A stretch of 64,000 nucleotides of DNA from an uncultured Acetobacteraceae bacterium (GTDB lineage Bacteria > Pseudomonadota > Alphaproteobacteria > Acetobacterales > Acetobacteraceae): contig CAIXDS010000258.1 of assembly GCA_903918195.1 (NCBI GenBank), positions 124,001 through 188,000 of the forward strand, written 5' to 3'. Under the pieces are notes generated by a model. The model made no database searches. It saw nothing but the letters and a program-made list of their open reading frames with translations, and had not been told where the DNA came from. Both the position numbers and the translations under genes were made by a program. Shown here in pieces: positions 1-8,381 of this stretch; within the stretch, counting starts at the first letter, position 1, and the number at the start of each line of letters is the position of its first letter.

Positions 1-588
1 GAGTCGTCTCTCGATCATAAACCATTGAATGTGGCTGTACAAGGAGTTCTTCAGTGGGACGCATCCATTGGAAAGGTGTAACAGCAAGACCGAGAACCGC
101 CAGGGGTCGCTTTCGCCGATCACGCGATCGTAATTGAGATCGGCAGCAACGGCCATCGTCTGGTATACGCCGTAGTGGGTTACCGGTTTCTTGCCACGAT
201 GGGCCGGCGTGAAATAGAGGTACATCCCATGCGCGACGCGCTTGCGCCGGGTCGATGCGTCCGTCACAAAGCCGCATCCAACCGGCGTTCCCTTGTACAG
301 CATGATCGCCCCCGCGCGCGGGTCGATCAGGCGGTCGAGCAATTCGGATTTGACCCGCTCCGCCGTCCAGGTACCAAACCCGGTATCTGCCGTGAGCAGG
401 GTCGCAATCGCCGCACAATCGGCCTCCGTGGCCAGGCGATATTCATAGCCGTCCGGCAAAACATGCAAAGATTTTCTGCCGTTCTCGAGCATGGCGATCG
501 GGAATTCATACGTTACGCGCGGCTGGTAGATGAAGCTGGCAATTAGTCTGGCCAGGTTCTTCGGCAACGGTATTCTCAGCGACGGCAT
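1..588 (-). CDS. GNAT-like N-acetyltransferase, copy A (3' end cut by window edge)
   Basis: The frame is open from an ATG at 588 to base 1, giving 196 visible residues with no stop, so the C-terminus lies outside the window. It is close kin to the gene at 2768-3397: both begin MPSL and share the stretches ATEADCA, GTWTAERVK, DRLIDPRA, KGTPVGCGFVTDAST and PAHRGKK. The order (an acidic ATEADC helix start, a GxPVGCGFV strand, then PAHRGKK where GNAT enzymes bind acetyl-CoA) suggests a GNAT fold. The substrate is unknown. A GAGG lies 5-6 bp before the ATG. It is downstream of a beta-helix gene on the same strand. GNAT assignment is moderate confidence; existence of the gene is near certain because the paralogue is collinear over its whole length. 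Confidence 0.8.
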   Translation of the reverse strand, partial: MPSLRIPLPKNLARLIASFIYQPRVTYEFPIAMLENGRKSLHVLPDGYEYRLATEADCAAIATLLTADTGFGTWTAERVKSELLDRLIDPRAGAIMLYKGTPVGCGFVTDASTRRKRVAHGMYLYFTPAHRGKKPVTHYGVYQTMAVAADLNYDRVIGESDPWRFSVLLLHLSNGCVPLKNSLYSHIQWFMIERRL

Positions 589-1178
589 GTCAACCTCGGC
601 AAAACACTGCGTTCCGCCCCCGGCTTTGGGTGCTCGTGGGAGAGTCGATGCTGGTTATAGCAACCAGACGGGCGGAACGCGACCGGTGCAGTTGACATGA
701 TTCTTGCAGCGCGATCGGTCAAAGATTTGGCGGCACCAGGCAGGTCCTCACGCCTTCCGGCCGGTTCGCAAGGAAGCAATGGCTTGCCGGGGGCGATCTG
801 TGAGATTTTCCTATAACTTGGAATATGAGCGGAAATTTCGACCAACCGGACATTCTGGCGCAAATGATCGGGAGCGCAACGTCCCGCAACCGCAATATCG
901 AACCAGCACAGCTTGTTGCAGTCTCGCCTGCCGCTACGTACCGGTGGATGCAGGCTTCACATGCCCGCGTGCCATGCCATTTGTGCGCCTGAGCAGGCTT
1001 GCGCAGATTGTCAAACGAACCGGGCTGTCGGTGTGGCGGCGCCGGCACCGCGGCGGGATCGGCGACAGCCGGCCGATAAAGTTACTCGGCAAAAAAAGCC
1101 AGAGCGCTCTCAGCCTGGGCGTGGCAGGGCCTGCAACCGGACGACTTTCAGGCAGCTGCCACGCAGGGCGCTGCCGGG
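589..1178. other. Intergenic stretch, no gene recognised
   Basis: About 590 bp between the beta-helix gene and GNAT copy A, both transcribed leftwards. Only short overlapping open frames with shadow-like composition occur. The bases just upstream of the GNAT start resemble those upstream of the second GNAT copy (a shared CCTCGGCAAAACA segment), so part of the leader was duplicated along with the gene. I see no clear terminator. Confidence 0.5.
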
Positions 1179-2420
1179 TTACCCCCCCAGCAACCCGTAA
1201 CCGGGCGCCCATCCGACCAGGGTAACCACTTTGCCGTCGAGCGTCACCGTGGCCCCGGTCGGGAACAGGAAGCTGGGGGTGACCCCGGCGGGCGGAGCCG
1301 TCAGCGGCACCCCGCTGGGCGTGTTCGTGCTACTTGTGTACTGACCCCATCCGGTCGTCTGGGCCCCGATCAACCCCTGCCAATCATAGATCGGTCCACC
1401 AGCCAGGTTCTCGATCACGTTCGAGAGGAAGGTGTTATTGGACCCGAGCACAAAAATCGCCGGGGCCACCGACGAGGTCGACAGGATCGCGTTTCCCTGG
1501 ATCGTATTGTCATTGGTCAGGCCCAGCAAAGTGTTCAGGCAGAGGTCACCCATCGTCGTATGCGTGTGGTCCGGGTCCAGGTCGTTGCCGCCTATATCGT
1601 TGTCGCTGACGGTGTTGTTGTAGGAATCGTACAAAATGATACCCGCACCATCGTTCGCATAGCAAAAATTGTCGCTGATGGTGTTGTCATGCGTCCACTG
1701 ATCCGACTCGATGCCGTTTCCATCTTCTTCGTAGAAATCGTGGTTGTTGGTGCACACGTTTCCGGTAATGACATTGAAGGCGCCGAAGGTATCTGTTGCG
1801 CTTGAAGCGTAAATGTGAATTCCACTCGATCCAAAATCGCTCAGTCCGTTGTCGGTAACGGTGTTGTTTTTGACGGTGAACTGGTTTCCGTCGATATTGA
1901 TCCCGTCAAGGCCATTGCCGGTGACAACGTTGTTTGAGATGACGGTCCCGGACCCGGTCACTTCATTCATTGCGATGCCGTATTGGGCGTTGTTACTGAT
2001 GGTGTTGCCCTGGATCGTGTTGGTCGTGCCAGCCGCATTACCGATCCAGATGCCCATCGCTGAGGACGTGATGGTGTTTCCGGAGATGGTGACGTCGTTG
2101 GCACCGTTTTCCAACACGATTCCGGCCCCGGTGCTGTTGGTGACCTGGAAGCCCGAGAAACTGACATAGGTGGCGCCGTCGAAGGTGACCCCGCCATTGA
2201 TCACGGGGGCAGCCCCGGTGCCGTAGGAACCGATGACGATCGGTGCCGCCGCGGTGGCCTTGGTACCCACATAGACGGCGCCGGCATATGTCGTGCCGGC
2301 CGCCTGGAGATAGGTTGTTCCTGCGGTGAAGTTAACCTGCGCCCAGGAGTTGTAGGGACTCGCTTGCGTGCCAGTTCCACCGGCCTTGGCAGTCGGGTTG
2401 ATATAGACGGTACCAGCCAT
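1179..2420 (-). CDS. Right-handed parallel beta-helix protein without signal peptide, paralogue A
   Basis: The 413-residue product starts MAGTVYINPT. Residues about 70-340 are short imperfect coils rich in G-N-x-I and N-N-x-V, typical of pectin-lyase-like parallel beta-helices (NosD/DUF1565 type). Conserved clusters shared with the paralogues at 24276-25529 and 10467-11840 are DGNGI (233-237), DQW (240-242) and DGAGI (257-261), possible catalytic or ligand sites. There is no Sec signal. The last about 40 residues (APPAGVT..SFLFPTG, then GWAPGYGLLGG) are shared only with the 24276 paralogue and may be a separate export or anchoring module. AGGAG lies 5 bp before the ATG. It sits between two GNAT genes. 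A polysaccharide-binding or -cleaving role is inferred from context only. Confidence 0.85.
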   Translation of the reverse strand: MAGTVYINPTAKAGGTGTQASPYNSWAQVNFTAGTTYLQAAGTTYAGAVYVGTKATAAAPIVIGSYGTGAAPVINGGVTFDGATYVSFSGFQVTNSTGAGIVLENGANDVTISGNTITSSAMGIWIGNAAGTTNTIQGNTISNNAQYGIAMNEVTGSGTVISNNVVTGNGLDGINIDGNQFTVKNNTVTDNGLSDFGSSGIHIYASSATDTFGAFNVITGNVCTNNHDFYEEDGNGIESDQWTHDNTISDNFCYANDGAGIILYDSYNNTVSDNDIGGNDLDPDHTHTTMGDLCLNTLLGLTNDNTIQGNAILSTSSVAPAIFVLGSNNTFLSNVIENLAGGPIYDWQGLIGAQTTGWGQYTSSTNTPSGVPLTAPPAGVTPSFLFPTGATVTLDGKVVTLVGWAPGYGLLGG

Positions 2421-2767
2421 GCCACTCTCCTGGGAGCCCTGTGAATATGGGCTTTGCTAAACCTATCACGGGTTGCAGGCATTCCGAAATGAATATGTTG
2501 GCGGACAACAACACGCGATCGTGATTCTGCCGGAGAATCCGAGAAAATGGTGTGTTATAAATATGTTGCGGGCGCGCGACGGAGTGTTGGCAGGACGCCG
2601 CCGCAATGGCGGCGGTTGTGGTTCGTTATGGTGGCCACCTGCTCCGACGCGCCAGGGTTGCAGGCCCGCGGCAGCGGACGTGGTCAGTGTGCCGGTGCCA
2701 CACCGGATGGTGCGGAACAGCAGCCCGGCCGGACCGTTGCAGCGGCACCGTGTTCAGAGACGTTCAT
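2421..2767. other. Intergenic stretch upstream of beta-helix paralogue A
   Basis: About 350 bp separate GNAT copy B from the beta-helix gene. The 20 bp before the beta-helix ATG contain the Shine-Dalgarno AGGAGAGTGG, which also precedes paralogue C at 25529. The rest shows no convincing gene or terminator. Confidence 0.45.
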
Positions 2768-3397
2768 TCACTCCGCTATCGCCTTGCGGGTCTGCCGTTT
2801 CGCCAGCGCCGTCAGGGTCGGCCCGAGCCGCCGCTCGATCTGGAACCACTGGATATAGCTGTACAACGAGTTCTTGACCGGAACGCACCCATTGGAGAGA
2901 TGTAACAGCAGGACGGAAAGCCGCGACAGATCGCTTTCACCGAGCGCGAGATCGTAATTCAGATCGACGGCAGGGGCGAAGGTCCGGAACACGCAGCAAT
3001 TGGTGACCGATTTCTTGCCGCGGTGGGCGGGCATCAGGTACAGGTACATTCCATACGCGATGCGCCGTCGCCGGGTCGATGCGTCCGTCACAAAGCCGCA
3101 TCCCACCGGCGTTCCCTTGAACAGCATTATCGTGGCTGCGCGCGGGTCGATCAGACGGTCGAACAGTTCGACCTTGACCCGCTCCGCGGTCCAGGTGCCA
3201 AACCCGGGGTCCGACGAGAGCAGGCTCGCGATCACCGCACAGTCGGCCTCCGTGGCCACACGATATTCATAGCCTTCCGGCAAAGGACCCAGGGACTTCC
3301 TGCCGTTATCGAGCACCGCGATCGGGAATTCATATATAACGCGCGGCCGGTAGAAGAAGGCGACAAGCAGTCTCGTAACATTCGTCAGCGAAGGCAT
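2768..3397 (-). CDS. GNAT-like N-acetyltransferase, copy B
   Basis: A 209-residue protein, full-length paralogue of the gene at 1-588. The ATG at 3397 was chosen, although the frame is open to 3421, because it gives the MPSL start shared with copy A and follows a GAGG. Visible GNAT-like elements are VATEADCAVIASLL near the N-terminus, a central strand KGTPVGCGFVTDAS and PAHRGKKS at the expected acetyl-CoA site. The C-terminal half (LLLHLSNGCVPVKNSLYSY, then WFQIERRLGPTLTALAKR) is specific to this pair. No signal peptide or membrane segment is seen. With its twin it brackets a beta-helix gene. The acceptor could be a sugar amine of the local polysaccharide, but nothing in the sequence proves it. 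Confidence 0.8.
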   Translation of the reverse strand: MPSLTNVTRLLVAFFYRPRVIYEFPIAVLDNGRKSLGPLPEGYEYRVATEADCAVIASLLSSDPGFGTWTAERVKVELFDRLIDPRAATIMLFKGTPVGCGFVTDASTRRRRIAYGMYLYLMPAHRGKKSVTNCCVFRTFAPAVDLNYDLALGESDLSRLSVLLLHLSNGCVPVKNSLYSYIQWFQIERRLGPTLTALAKRQTRKAIAE

Positions 3398-3619
3398 GTC
3401 GTATCGACCTCGGCAAAACATTTCGCGTCTCCATCAGTTCGGAGCATTCGCGGAGCAATGTAGCTCGTGTAGGAACCCAGCCGGAATGTCAATCACGCCT
3501 CCGTGATCAGGGTGCGGCGAACGAAGGAGGCTGACGTAACGAGGCAACCCGCTGGGCCATGCCGCCGCCCTCGCGCTCGGCCAGCAGCATGTTACCGCCA
3601 TGCGCGCGCAGGGGCGACA

Positions 3620-4555
3620 TCAAAGCCCAAAAGCCTCGCGATAATAGACCGCGACGGCGTCCCAGGCGGCGCGTTCGGACCATCCGGCCACGTCGCGGGC
3701 GGCCGATCCCGGATTGATCCGCGTCATCGGTTCCGCGAAGTCGGTCTGCTCGTTCAGCACCAGATCGAGCTGTCGCCCCGTCCTGGTACCGAGCTCGCGG
3801 GCGCAGCGCCACGCGAAGGCGCCCTGGCTTTCGACATGGCCGCTCGGGCTGCAGCGGGTCAGGCCGGTCCCGGCCGGCAACGATTGGCAGAATTGCCGGT
3901 AGGCGCCGGCCAGCAGCGATACATGGATGTTGTCGCGGACATAAAGCGGCGTCGCGACCGCGGGTATTTTGCCCGCCGCCCATTCGCGGGCGAGATAGGA
4001 GGTGAAACGCGGCTCCTCGTCAGGCCCGAACGGGTTGGGAATGACGAATTTGCCGACCGCCAGCCCGACGCGCCGGGCTTCCAGCCGGAAAGCCTCGAAG
4101 CTCACATGTTTCGAAAGGCCATAGGGCGAGAAGGCCCGCTGCTCCGGGTCGCCCACCCCCTCGTACGGCTCGAACACGCTGCCGGTCAGCACGATGCCCC
4201 GGCCGCCGCCGCTGGCGAAGGCTTCGAGGACCGGCCGGGCGTTCAGCGTATTCGCACGGCTCGCCGCGAGCCAGTCGAAATCGGGGCTGCGGTAATCCGT
4301 CATCTCGGCGGCGTGGTGGCAAAGCAGGTCCCAGGCGGCGGAGCGGACGACATCGAGGAACCGCGGCGAGCCGAAGCTGCACGTCCATACGGGCTCGACC
4401 CCGGCCAGCAGGCTCGCGATGCGGCGGCCGCGCAGCCCGCCATAGCTGTCCTGCGTGCCCTGGAAAACCGCGGTGACGTCGTGGCCCGCGGCGACAAGCT
4501 CACGCGCGAACCAGCTTCCCGTGAACGAGCTTGCGCCGGTCAGGAGCACCCGCAT
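3620..4555 (-). CDS. NAD(P)-dependent sugar-nucleotide epimerase/dehydratase (extended SDR)
   Basis: 311 residues from the ATG at 4555. The start MRVLLTGASSFTGSW is a Rossmann nucleotide-binding loop, with Ser10 in place of the middle glycine of the usual TGxxGFxG. The catalytic pair of extended SDRs is visible as YGLSK (Tyr145, Lys149), with Ser126 in LTGSVFEP. The sequence NPFGPDEEPRFTSYL matches the NPYGP substrate region of the family. It lies 4 bp after the RmlC-type gene and ends an operon starting near 8381. It probably reduces or epimerises a nucleotide-linked 4-keto sugar made by enzymes encoded upstream. The exact sugar is not deducible, more so because the neighbouring cytidylyltransferase is broken. 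Confidence 0.85.
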   Translation of the reverse strand: MRVLLTGASSFTGSWFARELVAAGHDVTAVFQGTQDSYGGLRGRRIASLLAGVEPVWTCSFGSPRFLDVVRSAAWDLLCHHAAEMTDYRSPDFDWLAASRANTLNARPVLEAFASGGGRGIVLTGSVFEPYEGVGDPEQRAFSPYGLSKHVSFEAFRLEARRVGLAVGKFVIPNPFGPDEEPRFTSYLAREWAAGKIPAVATPLYVRDNIHVSLLAGAYRQFCQSLPAGTGLTRCSPSGHVESQGAFAWRCARELGTRTGRQLDLVLNEQTDFAEPMTRINPGSAARDVAGWSERAAWDAVAVYYREAFGL

Positions 4556-4559
4556 CCGC

Positions 4560-5111
4560 TCAGTATCCGCTGGCGTGATAGGCCGCATCGAACGCGGGCG
4601 CCGTGCGGTCCTTGTCCGAAATGACGGCGGCCGGCCGGGGCCAGGCGATGCCGATGGCCGGGTCGTCCCACCGCAGCGCCCGCTCATGCGCCGCCACGTA
4701 GGGATCGGAGGCGAAATAGAGCAGCTCGGTGTCGGGTTCCAGGGTGAGATATCCGTGCGCGCAGCCCCGGGGAACATGCATCATCCGCCGGTTCCCGGAG
4801 GTCAGTTCGGCCCCCGCCCAGCGGCCGAAGCTCGGCGAGCCGGCGCGCAGGTCCACCAGCACGTCGAAGGCCGCGCCGCGCAGGCAGCGGACCAGCTTCA
4901 CCTCGCCGGCCGGCGCGACCTGATAGTGCAGCCCGCGCAGCGTGCCGGCGGTGTGGCTGAGGGCGTCGTTGACCTGGCGGAAACTGGTTTCGAGCCCCTC
5001 GGCCGCGAATTCCCCGGCGCAGAACATGCGGGCGAAGAAGCCGCGTTCGTCGGTGCGCGGCTCAAGCTCGACCAGGCGCGCGCCCTCGACCGTGGTGGGA
5101 AGGAACCGCAT
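4560..5111 (-). CDS. rfbC: dTDP-4-dehydrorhamnose 3,5-epimerase family protein (RmlC-like)
   Basis: 183 residues, the usual length of RmlC proteins. Hallmarks are DERGFFARMF near residues 21-30, RGLHYQ with catalytic His62, MHVPRGCAHGYLTLE (110-124), Tyr132 in ELLYFASD, and DPAIGIAWP near the end. The family epimerises C3 and C5 of 4-keto-6-deoxy nucleotide sugars in the cytoplasm. No rmlA, rmlB or rmlD is present here. Because the preceding gene is a remnant of a glucose-1-phosphate cytidylyltransferase, the natural substrate may have been a CDP-sugar rather than dTDP. It starts 2 bp after the chimeric gene and is followed after 4 bp by the SDR gene, so the three are probably cotranslated. 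Confidence 0.88.
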   Translation of the reverse strand: MRFLPTTVEGARLVELEPRTDERGFFARMFCAGEFAAEGLETSFRQVNDALSHTAGTLRGLHYQVAPAGEVKLVRCLRGAAFDVLVDLRAGSPSFGRWAGAELTSGNRRMMHVPRGCAHGYLTLEPDTELLYFASDPYVAAHERALRWDDPAIGIAWPRPAAVISDKDRTAPAFDAAYHASGY

Positions 5112-5113
5112 TC

Positions 5114-5656
5114 TCAGGCGACCCGGCGGCCGATCGAGAGATAGCGCGCCGCGTCCAATTCTGCCGGGGCAAACATGCGGCGGGCGTCGAACACGATCTT
5201 GCCGGCGAGGCCGGCCTCCGCGAGTGCGCGGTATTCCGGCCACCGGGTGGCGACGATCACGATATCGGCGGCGGCCAGATGGGCCTGCCAATCGGTCACG
5301 AAACGGACGCCGGCGGCGGCGGGGCCGAGCGCGCGGGCGAACCGGTCGGCCGCCACCGGGTCGTGGGCAAGCACGCTGGCGCCACGGGCGAGCAGCAGCG
5401 CGACCGTGAAGTCCGAGTTCATCGCGGCGTAATTGAGGAAGTAGTCCTTGATGACCTCGGACCGGAATCCGCTGCAGATCACGAAGCGCCTGAATCCGAA
5501 ACGCCCGTACCATCGCATGATGTGCCACAGGATCGGCCGGTTGCCGATCTCGATCATAGGCTTTGGCCGGAACTCGGTCTGTTCCTTGAAGCGGGTGCCA
5601 AGCCCGCCGGCCAGGACGAACACGGGAACCAGCGCGGGATCGGTCAGGTCGCTCAT
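5114..5656 (-). pseudogene. In-frame chimera: glucose-1-phosphate cytidylyltransferase N-terminus joined to UDP-sugar dehydrogenase C-terminus
   Basis: A 180-residue open frame starts at the ATG that overlaps the TGA of the upstream glycosyltransferase. Residues 1 to about 86 read as RfbF, glucose-1-phosphate cytidylyltransferase (LAGGLGTRFKE, RPKPMIEIG, PILWHIM, GFRSEVIKDYFLNY), and stop one third of the way into that enzyme. From about residue 87 the sequence reads as the C-terminal domain of a UDP-glucose 6-dehydrogenase (LLARGASVLAHDP, then ADIVIVATRWPEY, KIVFDARRMF, RYLSIGR). Neither catalytic core is complete: most of the cytidylyltransferase and the NAD domain with the catalytic Cys are missing. 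An in-frame deletion between two formerly separate genes is the simplest explanation. The product is probably inactive, but the frame still couples the flanking genes. Confidence 0.8.
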
Positions 5657-6954
5657 TTCAGCACGCTTTCGACCAACGGCGGGGCTGTTCCGGCGGTGGC
5701 CTGACGCGCCTGCGCCACGACCCACCAGCGCTCCAGCAGCGCCTCGTACTGCGCCAGCACAGCCGGCCAGGTGAACGCCTCTGCGTGGCGGTCGCGGCTC
5801 GCCTGGCGCCGCACGGCCAGCTGCGCAGGCGACAGCGTCTCTGCCTGGTCGAAGCCGTCGGCGCACGCCGCCTCGTTACGGAAATAGGTGGCGGCGGTGC
5901 CGGCCACCCATCGGTTGAAGCGATTGTCGTGGGCGAGCACCGGGCTGCCCGCCCCCAGCGCCTCGACAAGCGATGGATTGGTGCCGCCGACCTGATGGCC
6001 ATGCACGTAAACGCGGCAATGGCGGCGCAGCACCCGCAGTATTTCGGGCACATAGATGCCGCCAGGGAAAAGCACCTGGTCATCGGCCGCCTCGCGGACC
6101 ACCCGATGATAGCGGCGCGCCGGATCGTAGCGGCCCAGCACGACAAGGCGCATGTTGCGGCGGACGCGGCAAAACGCGCGGGTGATCTCCAGCAGCGAGT
6201 TTTCCGGCTCCGGCCGGGCGACCACGAGCGCATAGCCGCCGGGTTGCAGGCCGAACGTCGCCAGCACGGCCGGGTCGGCCTCGTCCACGGAGTCCGCGCC
6301 ATAGGGGATCATGGTGATCTTGCGGCGCGACACCCGGGTGGCCAGGTGGGTGGCGATTTCCGGGTGGTCGGCGATGAGGTGCTGCGCGCTCCAGCAGGCC
6401 AGCCGCTCGTTGACCCAGAACCAGCCGCGCACCGGCATCGACCACTTGCTGCGCCGCCACTCCAGGCCGTCCATGTTGACGAGCTGGGTGGCGCCGCGCA
6501 GCCGCGCCAGCAGGCCGAACAGCGCCGTATTGTACCCGAGCACCAGAAGCACGCGGCCGGGTTCCCGGCTTGCCTGGCGCATGGCAGCCCAGTCGAACAG
6601 GATCGACCCGAACGATCCGCCACGCCAGACCGGCACATGGCGAAGGCGCACGCCTTGCCACTCGGCCGGCCCGCCGCGTCCGGCGTCGTCCTGGCAATAC
6701 ACCTCGACATCCCAGCCGCGTCCGGCGAGGTAAATCGCCAGATGCTCGGCGAACGTCTCGAACCCGCTATGGGAAGCCGGGATGCCGCGCGTTCCCAGGA
6801 TCGCCAGAAGCGGCCGCCCCGGTTCATCAGGCTGCAAGAGTGCGCCAGACTGCAAGCATGCACCAGGCTGCGAGACATGGACCGGAACAGCGCCCTCGTC
6901 TCGCACGGCAACCCTCTCCGCCAGGCGGTCCGTCGTGCCGCCATTCGCTGTCAT
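5653..6954 (-). CDS. DUF1972-type family 4 glycosyltransferase
   Basis: 433 residues. After a non-conserved N-terminal stretch of about 46 residues with degenerate repeats (PGACLQ, SGALLQ), the DUF1972 signature LAILGTRGIPASHSGFETF occupies residues about 50-68. The C-terminal GT-B half shows YALVVARPEPEN (241-252) and GTNPSLVEALGAGSPVLAHDN (324-344), the donor-binding EALGAG loop. Related enzymes add rhamnose or other sugars to lipid-linked repeat units on the cytoplasmic face. Its stop overlaps the start of the chimeric gene by 4 bp, and it follows the sugar-phosphate transferase by 2 bp, so it probably acts early in the same repeat unit. Acceptor and sugar are unknown. Confidence 0.87.
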   Translation of the reverse strand: MTANGGTTDRLAERVAVRDEGAVPVHVSQPGACLQSGALLQPDEPGRPLLAILGTRGIPASHSGFETFAEHLAIYLAGRGWDVEVYCQDDAGRGGPAEWQGVRLRHVPVWRGGSFGSILFDWAAMRQASREPGRVLLVLGYNTALFGLLARLRGATQLVNMDGLEWRRSKWSMPVRGWFWVNERLACWSAQHLIADHPEIATHLATRVSRRKITMIPYGADSVDEADPAVLATFGLQPGGYALVVARPEPENSLLEITRAFCRVRRNMRLVVLGRYDPARRYHRVVREAADDQVLFPGGIYVPEILRVLRRHCRVYVHGHQVGGTNPSLVEALGAGSPVLAHDNRFNRWVAGTAATYFRNEAACADGFDQAETLSPAQLAVRRQASRDRHAEAFTWPAVLAQYEALLERWWVVAQARQATAGTAPPLVESVLK

Positions 6955-6956
6955 CT

Positions 6957-8381
6957 TCAGTAGGCGCGGATGCTAATGATCTCGCGCGTGAGAGTCATCA
7001 ACAGGATGCGAAGGTCGAGAAGCAGCGACCAATTCGCGATGTAGTAGAGGTCATACGCAACCCGTCCGCGGATATGCTCAGCGGTGACCACCTCGCCGCG
7101 CCAGCCGTTCACCTGCGCCCAGCCGGTGATGCCGGGTTTCACGCAGTGCCGCTGCTCGTACTCGGGCACCACCTCCGAGAAGGCACGATCCTGCAGCCTG
7201 GTCGCCAGGGGATGCGGGCGCGGACCGACCAGCGACATGTTGCCGATCAGCACATTGAACAACTGCGGCAGCTCGTCGATGCTCAGTCGGCGAAGCCAGC
7301 GCCCCACCCGCGTCACTCTCGGGTCGCCGCGCATGGTCTGGCGGTTCCCAAGCGGGTCTGTCATGTGACAGTACATCGTGCGGAACTTGAAGCAGGTGAA
7401 CGTCGTGTTGTTGAAGCCGGTCCGGGCCTGCCGGAACAGCACCGGACCCCTGCTGTCCACCTTGATCAGCAGGGCGACCAGACATAGCAGCGGCAGCAGC
7501 AGCAGGATCAGCATCAGGCTGCCCGCACGGTCGAACATTTCCTTGCGGAATGCCTGCCACGTACCAAGGGGCCGGCGCGCGAGCGGCAGCACCGGCAGGC
7601 CGGCGACCGTCTCCCTCGCCGGCCCGGCGCTGTCGTAATGGCCGGAAAACTGGTAGATGTCCGTGACCATGCTGCCAAGCCGTTGCATGATTGCGGGCAG
7701 GCGGGCGCGGTCGTGCGGGGGCACGGCGACGATGACGACATCGACAAGCTCCCGCCGGCTCTCAGCCAACAGGTCGTCGAGGCTGCCGCAGGCGCGCGGC
7801 TGCAGTTCCTCGCTGAACACCCCCACAATATGCGTCGGCAGTTCAGGCCCGAAAACAGCATGCGTCAGAAACGCCTCGACGCCTTGCTGCGACCCCACCA
7901 GCGCGATCCGCTGCACCAGCAGGCCGGACCGCCGGAACGAGGCAAGCACGATCGCCAGTGCGGCCCGGCCGCCGGCAAACAGGACGGCCGCAAAGACGGT
8001 CCATTGCGCCACCAATACCCAGTCGATCCGGGTCTCGCCCTGCAGCATGGCCATGGAGCCGGCAAAGACGGCGGCACCGGTCAACAGGCCTGGGCACAGG
8101 CTTACCGCCTGAACGGAGACATCGGTCAGCCCGATGAACTGATAGGCCCGCATTGCCTGCAGCATGACGCAGACCGTCAGTCCGCCCGCCGCGGCGCTCA
8201 CCAGGCAGGCCCAGCCGGGCGGGCCGCCAGCCGGTTGCAGGACCAGCGCCAGCCAGCCGGCCAACAGGCACAGGGCAAAATCGATCGTCGCTACCGAGGT
8301 AATAATGCCCGACAACGAAACGCGTCGCGAACGGTTTTGCCGTATCCAGTTACCGTAGTCTAACGTCGAACCGTCCATCAT
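6957..8381 (-). CDS. Undecaprenyl-phosphate glucose phosphotransferase (polyprenyl glycosylphosphotransferase)
   Basis: About 474 residues. Four to five hydrophobic segments and a CoA-binding-like domain precede a membrane helix (SLMLILLLLPLLCLVALL) and the catalytic bacterial sugar transferase domain: KFRTMY, RGDPRVTRVGRWLRR, SIDELPQLFNVL, SLVGPRPHP and KPGITGWAQVNGWRGE. The family (WcaJ, GumD, AceA) transfers glucose-1-phosphate from UDP-glucose to undecaprenyl phosphate, starting the repeat unit in the inner membrane. Start choice: ATG 8381 or 8378, or a TTG at 8387 that sits 5 bp after GAGGG and is a real alternative. This is the first gene of a leftward operon running to 3620; a long AT-rich leader precedes it. 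Confidence 0.92.
   Translation of the reverse strand: MMDGSTLDYGNWIRQNRSRRVSLSGIITSVATIDFALCLLAGWLALVLQPAGGPPGWACLVSAAAGGLTVCVMLQAMRAYQFIGLTDVSVQAVSLCPGLLTGAAVFAGSMAMLQGETRIDWVLVAQWTVFAAVLFAGGRAALAIVLASFRRSGLLVQRIALVGSQQGVEAFLTHAVFGPELPTHIVGVFSEELQPRACGSLDDLLAESRRELVDVVIVAVPPHDRARLPAIMQRLGSMVTDIYQFSGHYDSAGPARETVAGLPVLPLARRPLGTWQAFRKEMFDRAGSLMLILLLLPLLCLVALLIKVDSRGPVLFRQARTGFNNTTFTCFKFRTMYCHMTDPLGNRQTMRGDPRVTRVGRWLRRLSIDELPQLFNVLIGNMSLVGPRPHPLATRLQDRAFSEVVPEYEQRHCVKPGITGWAQVNGWRGEVVTAEHIRGRVAYDLYYIANWSLLLDLRILLMTLTREIISIRAY

Noticed and set aside
1179-2420. Pectate lyase or alginate lyase assignment for the beta-helix proteins
   Set aside because: The fold is clear, but no diagnostic catalytic motif of a named lyase family is visible, so no enzyme name was given.
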